This document shows, in pieces, positions 41,030-50,582 of a stretch of 64,000 nt of DNA. Location: assembly GCA_900088475.1 (NCBI GenBank), contig FLMG01003521.1, forward strand, positions 124,001 through 188,000, read 5' to 3'. The notes beneath the pieces were generated by a model. It made no database searches, had not been told where the DNA came from, and saw only the letters and a program-made list of their open reading frames with translations. How positions within the stretch are numbered: the stretch's first letter is position 1; every line of letters begins with the position of its first letter. This DNA is from Hyphochytrium catenoides. Its lineage: Eukaryota; Sar; Hyphochytriomycetes; Hyphochytriales; Hyphochytriaceae. Both the position numbers and the translations under genes were made by a program.

Positions 41030-44000
41030 ATGGCAACCTTAGCGGAAATAGAGTATGTTGAGTTTGGTCTCTATGGGGACGAAGAGCATAAAGTCCTATC
41101 GGCAATCGATGTTGTGAGTCCTAATCTCTATACTGGTGACCCAGCATCTGGTGGCCTATACGACACTCATATGGGCACTACCGATCATGCATACCTATGT
41201 TTGACTTGTCATGAAGGGCGGTCACGTTGTCCTGGCCACCCGGGCTTACTGAAGCTGAACTGTCCGCTTCAGCAACCAGTTGGATTGGGTGACATTCGAC
41301 GTTTACTTCGTGTGCTGTGCCTCTCCTGCGGTACTCCCATCGTAGAACTAGATCGTTTTGAGAAAGTTCCACCGATGAGTCGGTTAGCTGAGATCTCTCA
41401 AGTGGCCACAGAGGGGAAGAAGTGCCGTAACCCAGACTGCGGAGAGATTCATCCGAAGATCATGCAAGACAAGGAAGACAATTTCACCTTCTGGGTGCAG
41501 CCTGTTGGGGAAGAAGTCCGAAGGAAGTTGCGGGCCATAGATCTGTATAACATCTTTAACTCTATCACGGATGAAACAGTAATGGCGCTTGGGAAGTCGT
41601 TGGACAACCATCCTCGGAAGCTTATCCTCATGGACTGTATCCAGATACCTCCAGTATCTATCCGTCCGGGGATTAAAACAGTAGGACAATGGGTGGGTAA
41701 CAGTGGAAATGACATCAACAGCATTCTACAACATCTGGTAAACGCCAACAACGACTTTGATATGGAAATGATCAAGAACAACCAAATAAATGAGGATCTT
41801 GACAAGAATATGGCCTTGTTCCAGCAGCTCTACTATGATCTCATTCAGGGCTCGGCCGCTGTGGGAACTAGTACATCAGGCAAACGTACCATCATGATTG
41901 GCTCCAAGCAAGTAATCTCACTACTGAAGCGTCAATCCAGAAAGAAAGGTCGCATCCGCGAGAATTTGAAAGGCAAGAAGGTCTCGGACATGTGTCGTAA
42001 CACCATTTCGGGGAACCCTAAGGCCAAGCTGCATGAAGTTATTATCCCCATCGAGTTTGCGACTACCCTTCGAGTCTTTGAAACAGTACAAGAATACAAC
42101 AAAAATTATCTGATGCTACTGTTTCGCAATGGTCGTAAGCGCTACCCCGGTTGTTCTCGTATCAAGAAGGCCAATGGTGATGAGTACTTTGCTGACCATA
42201 AGGACCTGGTGCTGGAGGTGGGGGATATCGTAGAGCGGGATGTGATAACTGGCGACCTCTGTATCTTCAACCGTCAACCAACCCTGGAGATATCAAGTAT
42301 TGGTGGGCATCGTGTCATTGTCAATAAGGATCGTTCACAGCGAACCATCCAGATGAATGTTTCCATCTGTGCCAACTACAATGCTGACTTTGATGGTGAT
42401 GAAATGAATCTTTGCGTGCCCAAGGATCCCATCACGCGGGCAGAGATCGAGTATGTCAGCGCCGTTGACAACTTCTTCATCTCTACCAAAAATTGTAGTC
42501 CAGTCAATGGTCAAGTACAAGATGGAAATATTGGTTGTGCTGAGATGACCCGGTCCAACGTCATAATGAACAGGTATCAAGCCATGGCCTTGTTCCAGAT
42601 CCCTGGCTACTCGCCGCCGCTGTTTACGAAGGAAACTTACACTGGCCGAGAGCTCATGTCCATGCTCCTGTCCAGGACGCCTATCAACTTCACTGGCAAG
42701 CCGGCTTTCTTCAATGAGAACTTTGCTCCTTTCATGAACTACAGAAAGGATGAGATACAAGTGATCATTGAGAATGGAATAATCCAACAAGGGGTACTAG
42801 ACAAGAAGTCAGTCGGACCTAAGGTAAATCGAGGGATCTACCACCTTATTGGCCAGGACTATGGTCACCATATCGCACTGGAACAGATTTATAACATGCA
42901 GCAGATAGTCCTGGCCTTTCTGAACTGGAAAGGCTTTACTATCTGCACCGAAGACCTATTGTTACCCCGCGAGGCGCGTGAGGAGATCCAGCACCTAGTG
43001 GAGACAGTCCTGATCGAGTCAGAGGTTATCAATGACAACCTCGTGAAGGGTAACATCATCCCGCCCATCACCTTGACCCGGAGGCAGTTTTATGAACAAC
43101 AACAGATCAATGCTCTGAAGATTAAAGATGAGGACATCTTGCGCATCATCCTCCAGAACATACGGCCGGACGAGAACTCAACGTTTAAGCTTATCGCTAC
43201 AGGCTCAAAGGGTAATGTTGCCAACCTCAAGCATATTGTTGGTGCGATTGAGCAGGTTACCATCGACGGTGACCGCATGGCCCAGCGCTTTGGCTATGCT
43301 CGCACCTTACCCTACTTCCCCAAGTTTGCAATGGATGCTTTGGCCTTTGGATATGTGATGAACTGTTATATTTCGGGTATGAGTGTCTATGAGTACATCT
43401 TCTCAGCCATGAACAGTCGCTTTGACCTGATCAATAAGGCCCTGAGTACCGCAGAGACGGGTTACCAGTACAGAAAGGGGTCCATGTCTCTGGAGTCATC
43501 CATCACAGACTACTTCTACCGCACAGTGAAGCATCGCAATGTTGTACAAGTCATCTATGGAGACGATGGGTTGGATGCTCGCGCTATTGAGAAAGTGGAG
43601 TTCTATACGGTCAAGCTATCCGACTCGGAGATATATGAAAGATGTTTTAGCAAGCGGGAGAAGACGAAGCTCTCTGAAGCATTAGTTGTACAGATCCTGA
43701 AGGACCGTGACATCCTGCGACAGTCATTGTGTCGGATGGAGGCGTACCACTTTGCCCGTCCATTGGATATCTACCTTGGTATTGCTGCCAACGTGCGTCG
43801 CATTCTTCATCGCATACAAACCGCTAGGTCCGGCCCCACGAAGAACACAGATTACGGTCCCCTAGATCCCAAGATCAACTACGTCAACGACTACTGTCGG
43901 CGGCTACCTTATGTCTACCTTAATGACATTCAAGAAGAGAAGGGGTCGCCTATCCCAGAACACTTCATACAAGCAACACAGCAGATGCAGATGCACATCC

Positions 44001-45340
44001 GAATGGAAATGAACCCCAATGTCTTGGAACAGTACACCTTGAACGAAGTGATTAATGCTTTGCATGTTGTGAAGCTGAAGTACTCTGTGGGTCTCATTGA
44101 GTATGGTGATCTCGTGAGCATCAAGGCATCTCAGTCTGTGAGTGAGCCACTTACTCAGTATATGCTTGACTCTCATCATCGTTCGGTCTCCGGGGGTACT
44201 AGCAAGTCGGGCTTGGAGCAGATTAAACAAATCTTTAGTGATCGTGGTATTGATAAGGAGGTTGATCCCAAGATGCTTATACGCCTTAAGGACACCTACA
44301 AGTATGATCAAGTGAAGGTCCAAGAGATTGCTAACAACATTGAGCTGATTACCTTTGGACGGTTTGTGAAGAGATGGGATCGCCTATATGAGTCCTATGA
44401 AGAACTGCGGTTCCCACCATTCCTTAGTGACAAGGACTTCATTGAGGACTTCAAGGCGACCAACCCGATGCTACGTGTCCCGCCTGACCTGACCCACTGG
44501 TGTATCCGCTTTGAGCTCTCTAAGATTAACATTGTCTTGAAGAATATTACCTTGGACCGCATCATCGAGCGTCTGAAGATCAAGCATCCCTATCTCTTTG
44601 TGGTAAACAGCAAGGAGTCAAATCCTTCTGTGGTAATCCGCGTCTATGTTCGATCTATCTTCTTTAGCAAGAAAGGAGATGATGAACGTCTGAAGGTCCG
44701 GCAGCTCATTGACCAGATCATGGAGACAACCATTCGCGGGATTAAGCGTGTTAACAACGTAGAAGTCAAGACTATCATCCGTCACAAGGTCGCAGAGGAT
44801 GGGTCACTAGAGATGGATTCTAAGGAGTTTGCCATCGAAACCAGCGGGACCAACCTGGAGGACATCCTTAACAATGAGTACATTGACGCTAACTCAGTGA
44901 TTAGCACCAGCATCATTGATACCTATAGGGTCTACGGCATTGAAGCAGCCCGAGCCAAGATTATCAACGAGACTGTACGCTTCATGCAAGACTCTGCTCC
45001 TAACCCTAGGCACATGAAGCTCTTCGCAGATGAGATGACACGAACTGGAAGAGTGACGAGCCTCGAACGCAAGGGTCTCAACAAGAGAGAATACAATAAT
45101 GTTCTTCTAAGGGCTACCTACTCGGCGCCCGCCCAGGTGTTCACTGAAGCATCATTGAACAACGTCAAAGGTCCAGTCTATGGTATCTCTGCTCCACGCC
45201 TTCTTGGTTCCACTCCAAAGATTGGAACTCTCTATTCTGATGTTATGATTGATGAAGAGTTCATTGCCAACAACGATACTTCCTTGGATAGTATGCTTTC
45301 TTCCTTTGATGACTGGTCTGTTGGTGATGGTGAAGCTTAG
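41030..45340 (+). CDS. RPB1: DNA-directed RNA polymerase largest subunit RPB1 (NP1450L-like)
   Basis: 1436 residues from ATG 41030 (a TTG-opened frame starts at 40985). N-terminal zinc site: CLTCHEGRSRCPGHPG. A second Cys set (CLSCG...CRNPDCGEIHP) follows. The active-site loop YNADFDGDEMNL (about residues 450-460) binds the catalytic Mg. QPTLEISSIGGHRV and the bridge-helix/trigger-loop region (YISGMSVYEYIFSAMNSRFDL) are in order. There is no C-terminal heptad tail, as in other asfar-like viruses. No intein or intron is seen. Length is close to ASFV NP1450L. Partner of RPB5, RPB7 and RPB10 in this window. Confidence 0.95.
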   Translation: MATLAEIEYVEFGLYGDEEHKVLSAIDVVSPNLYTGDPASGGLYDTHMGTTDHAYLCLTCHEGRSRCPGHPGLLKLNCPLQQPVGLGDIRRLLRVLCLSCGTPIVELDRFEKVPPMSRLAEISQVATEGKKCRNPDCGEIHPKIMQDKEDNFTFWVQPVGEEVRRKLRAIDLYNIFNSITDETVMALGKSLDNHPRKLILMDCIQIPPVSIRPGIKTVGQWVGNSGNDINSILQHLVNANNDFDMEMIKNNQINEDLDKNMALFQQLYYDLIQGSAAVGTSTSGKRTIMIGSKQVISLLKRQSRKKGRIRENLKGKKVSDMCRNTISGNPKAKLHEVIIPIEFATTLRVFETVQEYNKNYLMLLFRNGRKRYPGCSRIKKANGDEYFADHKDLVLEVGDIVERDVITGDLCIFNRQPTLEISSIGGHRVIVNKDRSQRTIQMNVSICANYNADFDGDEMNLCVPKDPITRAEIEYVSAVDNFFISTKNCSPVNGQVQDGNIGCAEMTRSNVIMNRYQAMALFQIPGYSPPLFTKETYTGRELMSMLLSRTPINFTGKPAFFNENFAPFMNYRKDEIQVIIENGIIQQGVLDKKSVGPKVNRGIYHLIGQDYGHHIALEQIYNMQQIVLAFLNWKGFTICTEDLLLPREAREEIQHLVETVLIESEVINDNLVKGNIIPPITLTRRQFYEQQQINALKIKDEDILRIILQNIRPDENSTFKLIATGSKGNVANLKHIVGAIEQVTIDGDRMAQRFGYARTLPYFPKFAMDALAFGYVMNCYISGMSVYEYIFSAMNSRFDLINKALSTAETGYQYRKGSMSLESSITDYFYRTVKHRNVVQVIYGDDGLDARAIEKVEFYTVKLSDSEIYERCFSKREKTKLSEALVVQILKDRDILRQSLCRMEAYHFARPLDIYLGIAANVRRILHRIQTARSGPTKNTDYGPLDPKINYVNDYCRRLPYVYLNDIQEEKGSPIPEHFIQATQQMQMHIRMEMNPNVLEQYTLNEVINALHVVKLKYSVGLIEYGDLVSIKASQSVSEPLTQYMLDSHHRSVSGGTSKSGLEQIKQIFSDRGIDKEVDPKMLIRLKDTYKYDQVKVQEIANNIELITFGRFVKRWDRLYESYEELRFPPFLSDKDFIEDFKATNPMLRVPPDLTHWCIRFELSKINIVLKNITLDRIIERLKIKHPYLFVVNSKESNPSVVIRVYVRSIFFSKKGDDERLKVRQLIDQIMETTIRGIKRVNNVEVKTIIRHKVAEDGSLEMDSKEFAIETSGTNLEDILNNEYIDANSVISTSIIDTYRVYGIEAARAKIINETVRFMQDSAPNPRHMKLFADEMTRTGRVTSLERKGLNKREYNNVLLRATYSAPAQVFTEASLNNVKGPVYGISAPRLLGSTPKIGTLYSDVMIDEEFIANNDTSLDSMLSSFDDWSVGDGEA

Positions 45341-45374
45341 GAGAACAAACAAAAAATAAAGTAATCAACTCTGA

Positions 45375-45392
45375 TAACAAATTTTTTTGTTA
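45375..45392. terminator. Hairpin between convergent genes
   Basis: TAACAAA and TTTGTTA form a 7-bp stem around TTTT, between the RPB1 stop (45340) and the KCTD gene stop (45432). It is placed for shared 3'-end formation. Confidence 0.45.
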
Positions 45393-45431
45393 TTTGTTCC
45401 TTAGTTAGTCGTGAGGTAGATGTCACGGGAT

Positions 45432-46229
45432 TCATTCCCAAGTCTCATAAATCTCGCCCGCACCGCTGCGCATGGCGTTGTGGAGCTTGGTGAGCTGATA
45501 GTACTTGGCATCTTGCTCTAGAATGTATCTTTGAACAGGATCTTTTGGAAATACAAGACGGCCATACCTTAGATACTGTAGGATTAGAGCAAACGCCTGA
45601 GGATCGCGGTCGATGCGGTGTATTTCGCGCCAAGAGCAAACATCGCTGATAGCTGCAAGGCGTGAATCTGGAAAGCGTTCTAACAGCTCTCGCCCACAAT
45701 GGAAGATGGTTCCTCCAACTTCAAGTTCTATCCATCTACAATCATCCTGTAATCCTTCCTCCTCGGCCACGAAATCCTCTCGCCTGGTTGTGTCCTGCTC
45801 AAGGTCTTGCTCAGAGTTGTCTTGCTCAAGGTTGTCCGGTGTCTTCTCCTCGTCGCCAACCACCAATAGCTTCTTCTCTAGGTCCTCCACTTGTTGCCTC
45901 AGACGTGAGTTGACATCACGGAGCTTTTGACATTCCCTCTCCATCTTGCGGCCGAATCTGTCGGAGAGATCCCTATCGTCATAAAGACGCTCATTGTCAT
46001 CACGGAGCTCTTCACATTCCCTCTCCATCTTGTGGCCGAATCTGTCGGAGAGATCCCTTTCGTCATAAAGACGCTCATTCTCGGCTCGAAGCTCGCTCAG
46101 CTCCTTTTCTTTGTCAGCGAGAATAGATCTTAAGGTGCGGATCTCTTCAATATCCTCATCATTACCCTTGGGCCCGGTAGTTGTTACCGAAGAGATCATC
46201 TCCTTGATACCTCCAAAGTAGTTTGCCAT
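45432..46229 (-). CDS. KCTD-type BTB/POZ protein with N-terminal coiled coil
   Basis: 265 residues, ATG 46229. Residues ~25-125 are a coiled coil containing a 28-residue tandem duplication (RLYDERDLSDRFGHKMEREC at 53 and RLYDDRDLSDRFGRKMEREC at 81). Residues ~166-247 are a potassium-channel-tetramerisation-type BTB domain (WIELEVGGTIFHCGRELLER, FALILQYLRYGRL, LEQDAKYYQL). Cellular KCTD proteins link cullin-3 ubiquitin ligases to targets, so hijack of the host's ubiquitin system is a reasonable inference. Confidence 0.8.
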   Translation of the reverse strand: MANYFGGIKEMISSVTTTGPKGNDEDIEEIRTLRSILADKEKELSELRAENERLYDERDLSDRFGHKMERECEELRDDNERLYDDRDLSDRFGRKMERECQKLRDVNSRLRQQVEDLEKKLLVVGDEEKTPDNLEQDNSEQDLEQDTTRREDFVAEEEGLQDDCRWIELEVGGTIFHCGRELLERFPDSRLAAISDVCSWREIHRIDRDPQAFALILQYLRYGRLVFPKDPVQRYILEQDAKYYQLTKLHNAMRSGAGEIYETWE

Positions 46230-46348
46230 GACTAGTCAAAGAAAGACGATCTCAAGACTCCTTCGGCTTCTGAAGATCAGAGAAATCTTCAAATGAAGTC
46301 CCCACCAAGAGCTCTCTATGAAGTCCCATATCCCAATCTAAGAAAAAA

Positions 46349-46364
46349 ATTGTTTTAGAACAAT
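46349..46364 (-). terminator. Hairpin downstream of the 46412 gene
   Basis: ATTGTT and AACAAT form a 6-bp stem around TTAG, ~50 bases past the stop on the - strand. Tentative 3'-end signal. Confidence 0.35.
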
Positions 46365-46411
46365 ATTGAATTCCCGTAGCGGAGGTTTAAATATCTCACA
46401 CTGTTTTGTTT

Positions 46412-47140
46412 CTAGATCGAACGCCGTAACCTACTTAGACGACATAGCAGATCTTGGAAGTGCTTCTTGTCGTACGCATCACCCCATGCCACATAGGAAT
46501 CTAGGAGCAAGCAAAGTTCTAGTATAGGTCTATCCAAGTATTCTTTTATAATCTCTTCTTCATCAGATACTTCCTCACCAAAGTTAATCTCCAAGTGACT
46601 CATATACCGGGTAAGCTCGTTATGGACGAAGTTGAAGGACTTTCTTGATGGAATAGATCTAATGACATCTGTGATACGCTGAACCACTTGCTTGGCTGAT
46701 AGCTTACTAGTAGAATGAGAGTAACATGGTAGCTCCCACGTTGCAGGCTGGTATGCTTGTAAGGCCGCCTCAATCGACGGTGGCGTGTTATGTGGGTCTA
46801 CCACATCCGCGTTCGCGATGGTGTGATAGTCACTCTCCTCAATGAGAACGCGGGCTGCCTCTTTGATCGACTCACTGCTTCCGACTTGTTCAGCGAAAGG
46901 CACGGTGGGTGGGGCTGAGGCATCGTCTGACAGGAAACTCGTGATAGCGGTTCTGCTTGACTGCTCTATGGATTCAAGTAGGTTCTTGATCTTCTCGGGT
47001 TTGCGCTCTGCAGTGACCATAACCTCTGTCGCAATGCGCTCGCTGTCCTCAGCTGGCATGATATACCAGAGACAACTCAGGAAGTCCGCCAGCTTGGACT
47101 TGTTCCTGGCAAGAGTGGCAAGCTCGCTGAAGTTTGACAT
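46412..47140 (-). CDS. Hypothetical helical protein (242 aa)
   Basis: ATG at 47140, two codons inside a GTG-opened frame. The protein is helical (LATLARNKSKLADFLSCLWY; MVTAERKPEKIKNLLESIEQ), with an acidic segment (FGEEVSDEEEIIKEYLDRP) and a basic end (LLCRLSRLRRSI). No recognised domain. It follows the F-box/SUKH-like gene on the same strand after ~65 bases. Confidence 0.6.
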   Translation of the reverse strand: MSNFSELATLARNKSKLADFLSCLWYIMPAEDSERIATEVMVTAERKPEKIKNLLESIEQSSRTAITSFLSDDASAPPTVPFAEQVGSSESIKEAARVLIEESDYHTIANADVVDPHNTPPSIEAALQAYQPATWELPCYSHSTSKLSAKQVVQRITDVIRSIPSRKSFNFVHNELTRYMSHLEINFGEEVSDEEEIIKEYLDRPILELCLLLDSYVAWGDAYDKKHFQDLLCRLSRLRRSI

Positions 47141-47205
47141 GTTCACTCTATATATCCCTCCAAGGTTATTATCTAATAAGTAGTAAGAGCTCTCCTGGTT
47201 GTTTT

Positions 47206-47856
47206 CTAGAAATCAACAACCTTCTCTAGAGTTGCTCTCATACCTTTATAGTCCCTCTCCCAATCAGACTTTGCGGAAAACTGTTTGATGATGTCTTGTA
47301 TAGAGTCCGCGTACTGTACTTGGTTTCCTTCGTCATCAATGTAGTCCCAGACCGCGAAGGTGGGGCTATTGCAGTGTATGCCAATTACAACTCCGCCTTC
47401 AATGAATAAGAACGGGAAGTAATACTGAGCCTTAGACAGATCTTCTGCTAGTCCAGAGTACTCGTAGTTGAAAGCAACCATGTGGTGGCAGTAAGCGGCA
47501 AGGTTGTTGTTCCACTCTTCCTCGGGGACGGGCTCCAAGTTTTGTATAAGGAACTGGTTGCGCATTATGAAGTCGACCGCATGTTCTGGAAACGTCAACG
47601 ATATTGGGTAAGTCCATCCAGCAGCTAGTTCCGGTTTATCCATCACCTCTTCATCGTAAAAGGATCCAACGAAGTACCACTGTTCAGCTAGCTTCTGAAG
47701 AGGCTGGTTCACCGCCTCCTGGTAAATCTCAAATTCTTTATACAAGAACCGTCGTACAAGTTCTCTTAAGACCTCTGGTGGTGCTACCTTCGCCGCCGCC
47801 ACCAGGTCCAAGAAGGAACACAGTTCCCGCTGCAAGTCTGATGGCAGAGCGTCCAT
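47206..47856 (-). CDS. Possible F-box / SMI1-KNR4 (SUKH)-like protein
   Basis: The start is taken at ATG 47856 (216 aa) because TATA-like TATATGTATAT lies ~20 bases upstream; an earlier ATG at 47931 is possible. The N-terminus (LPSDLQRELCSFLDLVAAAK, VAPPEVLREL) resembles an F-box. The C-terminal part (FLFIEGGVVIGIHCNSPTFA, VWDYIDDEG, ADSIQDIIKQF) resembles the SUKH fold, whose members include yeast Knr4 and bacterial immunity proteins. Both calls are by eye. If right, it could recruit a target to an SCF ubiquitin ligase. Confidence 0.45.
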   Translation of the reverse strand: MDALPSDLQRELCSFLDLVAAAKVAPPEVLRELVRRFLYKEFEIYQEAVNQPLQKLAEQWYFVGSFYDEEVMDKPELAAGWTYPISLTFPEHAVDFIMRNQFLIQNLEPVPEEEWNNNLAAYCHHMVAFNYEYSGLAEDLSKAQYYFPFLFIEGGVVIGIHCNSPTFAVWDYIDDEGNQVQYADSIQDIIKQFSAKSDWERDYKGMRATLEKVVDF

Positions 47857-48004
47857 CGTGCTTATAGATTTCCTATATGTATATTCAATAGGGCATAACA
47901 GCACTGTATTCTGGTGGTGAAGCACCATCATAAGGCCTTCTTTTTTATTATTTGTTCATTGCCTTACGCGAAAAAAAGACTGAACATCTGTGTCTTTACT
48001 AGTC

Positions 48005-49156
48005 TTAGATGGCGAGAAGCTCAAGCTCATCAGCGAGTTGTGCCTCTGCAGTCTTGTCTGTTGCGACATTATCATCTTGCAGGTTAGGCTCCTGCTTGAT
48101 CGGATGGTCATCCACTGAAGAAGTCTTAGATGTAGGTGTAGGTGCCTCAGGGATTGGAGCAACGGGTGCAGGAGCACGAGAGAACAGGCTACTGAACATG
48201 TCGCCCTTGCTGTCACGCTGTTCAGGCTGCTTGACTGCTATCGCCAGGACTACTGCGGGACAGGAGATGCCGGCAGAGCTGCAGCATACACTTCCCAGAT
48301 CAATCTTCGCATTGAACTTACAACCAAAGCGCAGATACTTGTGGATGTTGCTGTTCTTCACTGGTTCTCCGTCGTAGAAGGCAAGGTCCTGAGTGTCATA
48401 ATCCAAGATTCTTGTTTTCCTTGCTAGGAGTGAAGTGCTCCTGTCATTGGGGTCATCGAAGCGGTCGTTAGCGAAGTCATGCTTCAGCTGGAGACGAGCT
48501 GACGGGTTGGCGAGAGGCTGGCCAGCAAGCGGGTTCTCAGGGTCCGCCTCAGAGATAGTGTCATGCACCATACGACGGATCTTTATATCTTGAATCACAA
48601 GTGGCTTAGGTCCATCCTTCGCGGGCCCCTTTCGCTTAGCACCTGCAAGAGCAATCACTCCATCTTCCAAGAATTTCTCGAACTGGCCTTGGAAAGCTTC
48701 ATCGAAGAGCGCCAGTGTCTTGAAGAGTAGAGACTCATACTCCGGCCCAGGTACTTCCTCAATAGTGACTCCATCGTTGTCCTTGGTCTTAGGCCTCATC
48801 GTGTACTTCTTGACCCTAACGTATGGCTTGGCATCCTTACGAGCTTCAATCTGTACCCCTTTGACGGTATTCTCAAGGTTAAGCTTCTCAGCTTCCTCTT
48901 CATCAACAGGGTTAATGGACCCTTGGTTGATCTCATCGAAGCAATCGATCATAGGGCGGCCGTAGTTTCCGTTTTCATCTTTGAAAGTGCATTGGATGTA
49001 GGTAACAGAGATCTTGTTGTTCTTGAAGTTCTTGGGGTTCGAGACTTGCCACTCTAGGCAGGAGGACCACCATTGGCCTTCACCATTGTGCTTAGCCTTC
49101 TCGGAAGCAAGTCTGTTGTAGACCACCTCACAAGGGAAACTATTCTGACGGCTCAT
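48005..49156 (-). CDS. Conserved NCLDV-type hypothetical protein (DUF2738-like?)
   Basis: 383 residues from ATG 49156. A globular N-terminal region (WWSSCLEWQVSNPKNFKNNK; YIQCTFKDENG) and a mid-part (KPLVIQDIKIRRMVHDTISE; HKYLRFGCKFNAKIDLGS) give an overall look like the DUF2738 proteins of large DNA viruses. I cannot confirm this. The last ~70 residues are Pro/Ala-rich and acidic, like the acidic tails of viral single-stranded-DNA-binding proteins. Function unknown. Confidence 0.5.
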   Translation of the reverse strand: MSRQNSFPCEVVYNRLASEKAKHNGEGQWWSSCLEWQVSNPKNFKNNKISVTYIQCTFKDENGNYGRPMIDCFDEINQGSINPVDEEEAEKLNLENTVKGVQIEARKDAKPYVRVKKYTMRPKTKDNDGVTIEEVPGPEYESLLFKTLALFDEAFQGQFEKFLEDGVIALAGAKRKGPAKDGPKPLVIQDIKIRRMVHDTISEADPENPLAGQPLANPSARLQLKHDFANDRFDDPNDRSTSLLARKTRILDYDTQDLAFYDGEPVKNSNIHKYLRFGCKFNAKIDLGSVCCSSAGISCPAVVLAIAVKQPEQRDSKGDMFSSLFSRAPAPVAPIPEAPTPTSKTSSVDDHPIKQEPNLQDDNVATDKTAEAQLADELELLAI

Positions 49157-49581
49157 TGGTCTTGTTGTTGGTGTTGGATTTCTTTTTCTTTGGTACTTGG
49201 CTTGAAGGCTGAACTGGAGTTACTGATTCTGGGGTGCTGATCAAGTGGAAGTTGCGAAGTGACTGTCGGAAGTTTGTGGGACCCCTAGCTTGAGATCCCC
49301 GCTACCGAATGTCCCCAAGAGGCACTGACACGACGCTATGACCTGCTTATTTCTTAAGAGTAACAGTCTGGACTTGATTGATTATAATGAACAGACGAGC
49401 TTTTGTTAGATAAGTGTTGTCAGATCTCTGTAAATAGAAGTTGTCAAAATATTTTATTTCTTTGGTATTGCAAATCTCCAACAGATCACGGAAGAGGCAA
49501 TAAACAAAAATGCTTTTTGACAGCCCCATCACTTCAACGCTCATCATAACCTAATTTTCCATCAACTCTGAAACAGAAAAA
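49157..49581. other. Intergenic stretch upstream of the dUTPase
   Basis: ~425 bases. A 66-codon - strand ORF (49347-49547, MMSVEVMGLSKSIFVYCLF...) has plausible but unremarkable composition and I give it low weight. The part next to 49156 is non-coding. The dUTPase start is preceded by GAAACAGAAAAA. Confidence 0.35.
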
Positions 49582-50025
49582 ATGGTCTTCCACTTCATCC
49601 TTCACCCAGAGGCCGGCTTAGAGAAGCATGGACTGAAGAAGCAGCGAGACTCTGATGCGGGATGGGACCTGCCAGCTTACCTGCCAACAGAACCTATCGT
49701 AATCCCGGCACGCTCGAGCGCTCTGGTCCCTACAGCTGTGAGGACTGAGTTTCCAGCAACACACGTGGGACTGATCCGTTCCCGCAGTGGCCTCTCTGTG
49801 AAGCAAAATATCGAAATAGGTGCGGGAGTAATTGATTCTAGCTGGGACGGGTATTGCAAGGTCAAGCTCTACAATCACGGAGACCAAGACTTTCTGGTGG
49901 AGGACGGAATGAGGATTGCCCAAATACTGTTTATTCCAATCTACTGTGGGCCTGTCACTGCCTACAACGACAAGGGACAGCCCCTTCGCGGAGACCAAGG
50001 GTTTGGCAGCAGCGGATTGTTCTAG
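49582..50025 (+). CDS. dut: dUTPase (E165R-like)
   Basis: 147 residues. All five trimeric-dUTPase motifs are visible in order: SDAGWDLPAY (1), RSRSGLSVK (2), GAGVIDSSWDGYCKV (3, with the catalytic Asp in VID), MRIAQILFIP (4) and RGDQGFGSSGLF (5, flexible C-terminal arm). Length is typical (~145). It hydrolyses dUTP to dUMP, keeping uracil out of viral DNA and feeding thymidylate synthesis. ASFV carries the same enzyme (E165R). Confidence 0.95.
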   Translation: MVFHFILHPEAGLEKHGLKKQRDSDAGWDLPAYLPTEPIVIPARSSALVPTAVRTEFPATHVGLIRSRSGLSVKQNIEIGAGVIDSSWDGYCKVKLYNHGDQDFLVEDGMRIAQILFIPIYCGPVTAYNDKGQPLRGDQGFGSSGLF

Positions 50026-50158
50026 ACCGTTAGAGTACTACTCTATAACTCTTTAAATGATATGCTAGGGATTGATCTTCGTTAAGCTTAGCTTTGCACC
50101 TACGAGCTACTTCTAGATGGTTAGGGGTAGGGTAAGGTGTCAGACTTTATTTTTTGGT

Positions 50159-50404
50159 TTAGAGGTAGTCCTGAATGTTCATGGAAGTGACAAGTTCTTT
50201 CTTGCAACAGTCAAACTCAATGCTGAGTTGGTCCATTAGCTCTGTGAGGTCAATCTCAATGGTTGGATCTGTCAGTATCTTGGTAACTGCGATGTTCTTG
50301 CCTTGGCGGATAGCATTTATCTTCTTCATGAGCTCCTGACGATAAATATGCGCAACATGCCCCAGGATGACACCACAAGTGAAGCAAACTGGATTCTGAA
50401 TCAT
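50159..50404 (-). CDS. RPB10: DNA-directed RNA polymerase subunit RPB10-like (CP80R-like)
   Basis: 81 residues from ATG 50404. It shows the RPB10 arrangement MIQNPVCFTCGVILG (C7, C10) with the CC pair (C66, C67) in FDCCKKELVTSMNIQDYL, together binding one zinc. Length matches ASFV CP80R (80 residues), and as in ASFV it lies close to the two polyprotein genes. It is an assembly subunit of the viral RNA polymerase. Confidence 0.85.
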   Translation of the reverse strand: MIQNPVCFTCGVILGHVAHIYRQELMKKINAIRQGKNIAVTKILTDPTIEIDLTELMDQLSIEFDCCKKELVTSMNIQDYL

Positions 50405-50582
50405 TATGTTCTTGTTCTTGATAGCTGGTCGTTTTGCTTTGGGAGGCCGTTACAAGTCGGATGGTCGTTACACAGAAGGTTGATGTGTTGGATGAGAGCT
50501 TTTTGTATACTGAGAGTACAACTCCTCAAAGCGAAAAAAAACAGAAAATTTTTTGTAAAGCAGGTCTTGTTTACTAATTCGT

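Noticed and set aside
41030-45340. Intein or intron in RPB1
   Set aside because: The conserved motifs run in order without extra blocks and total length fits the family.
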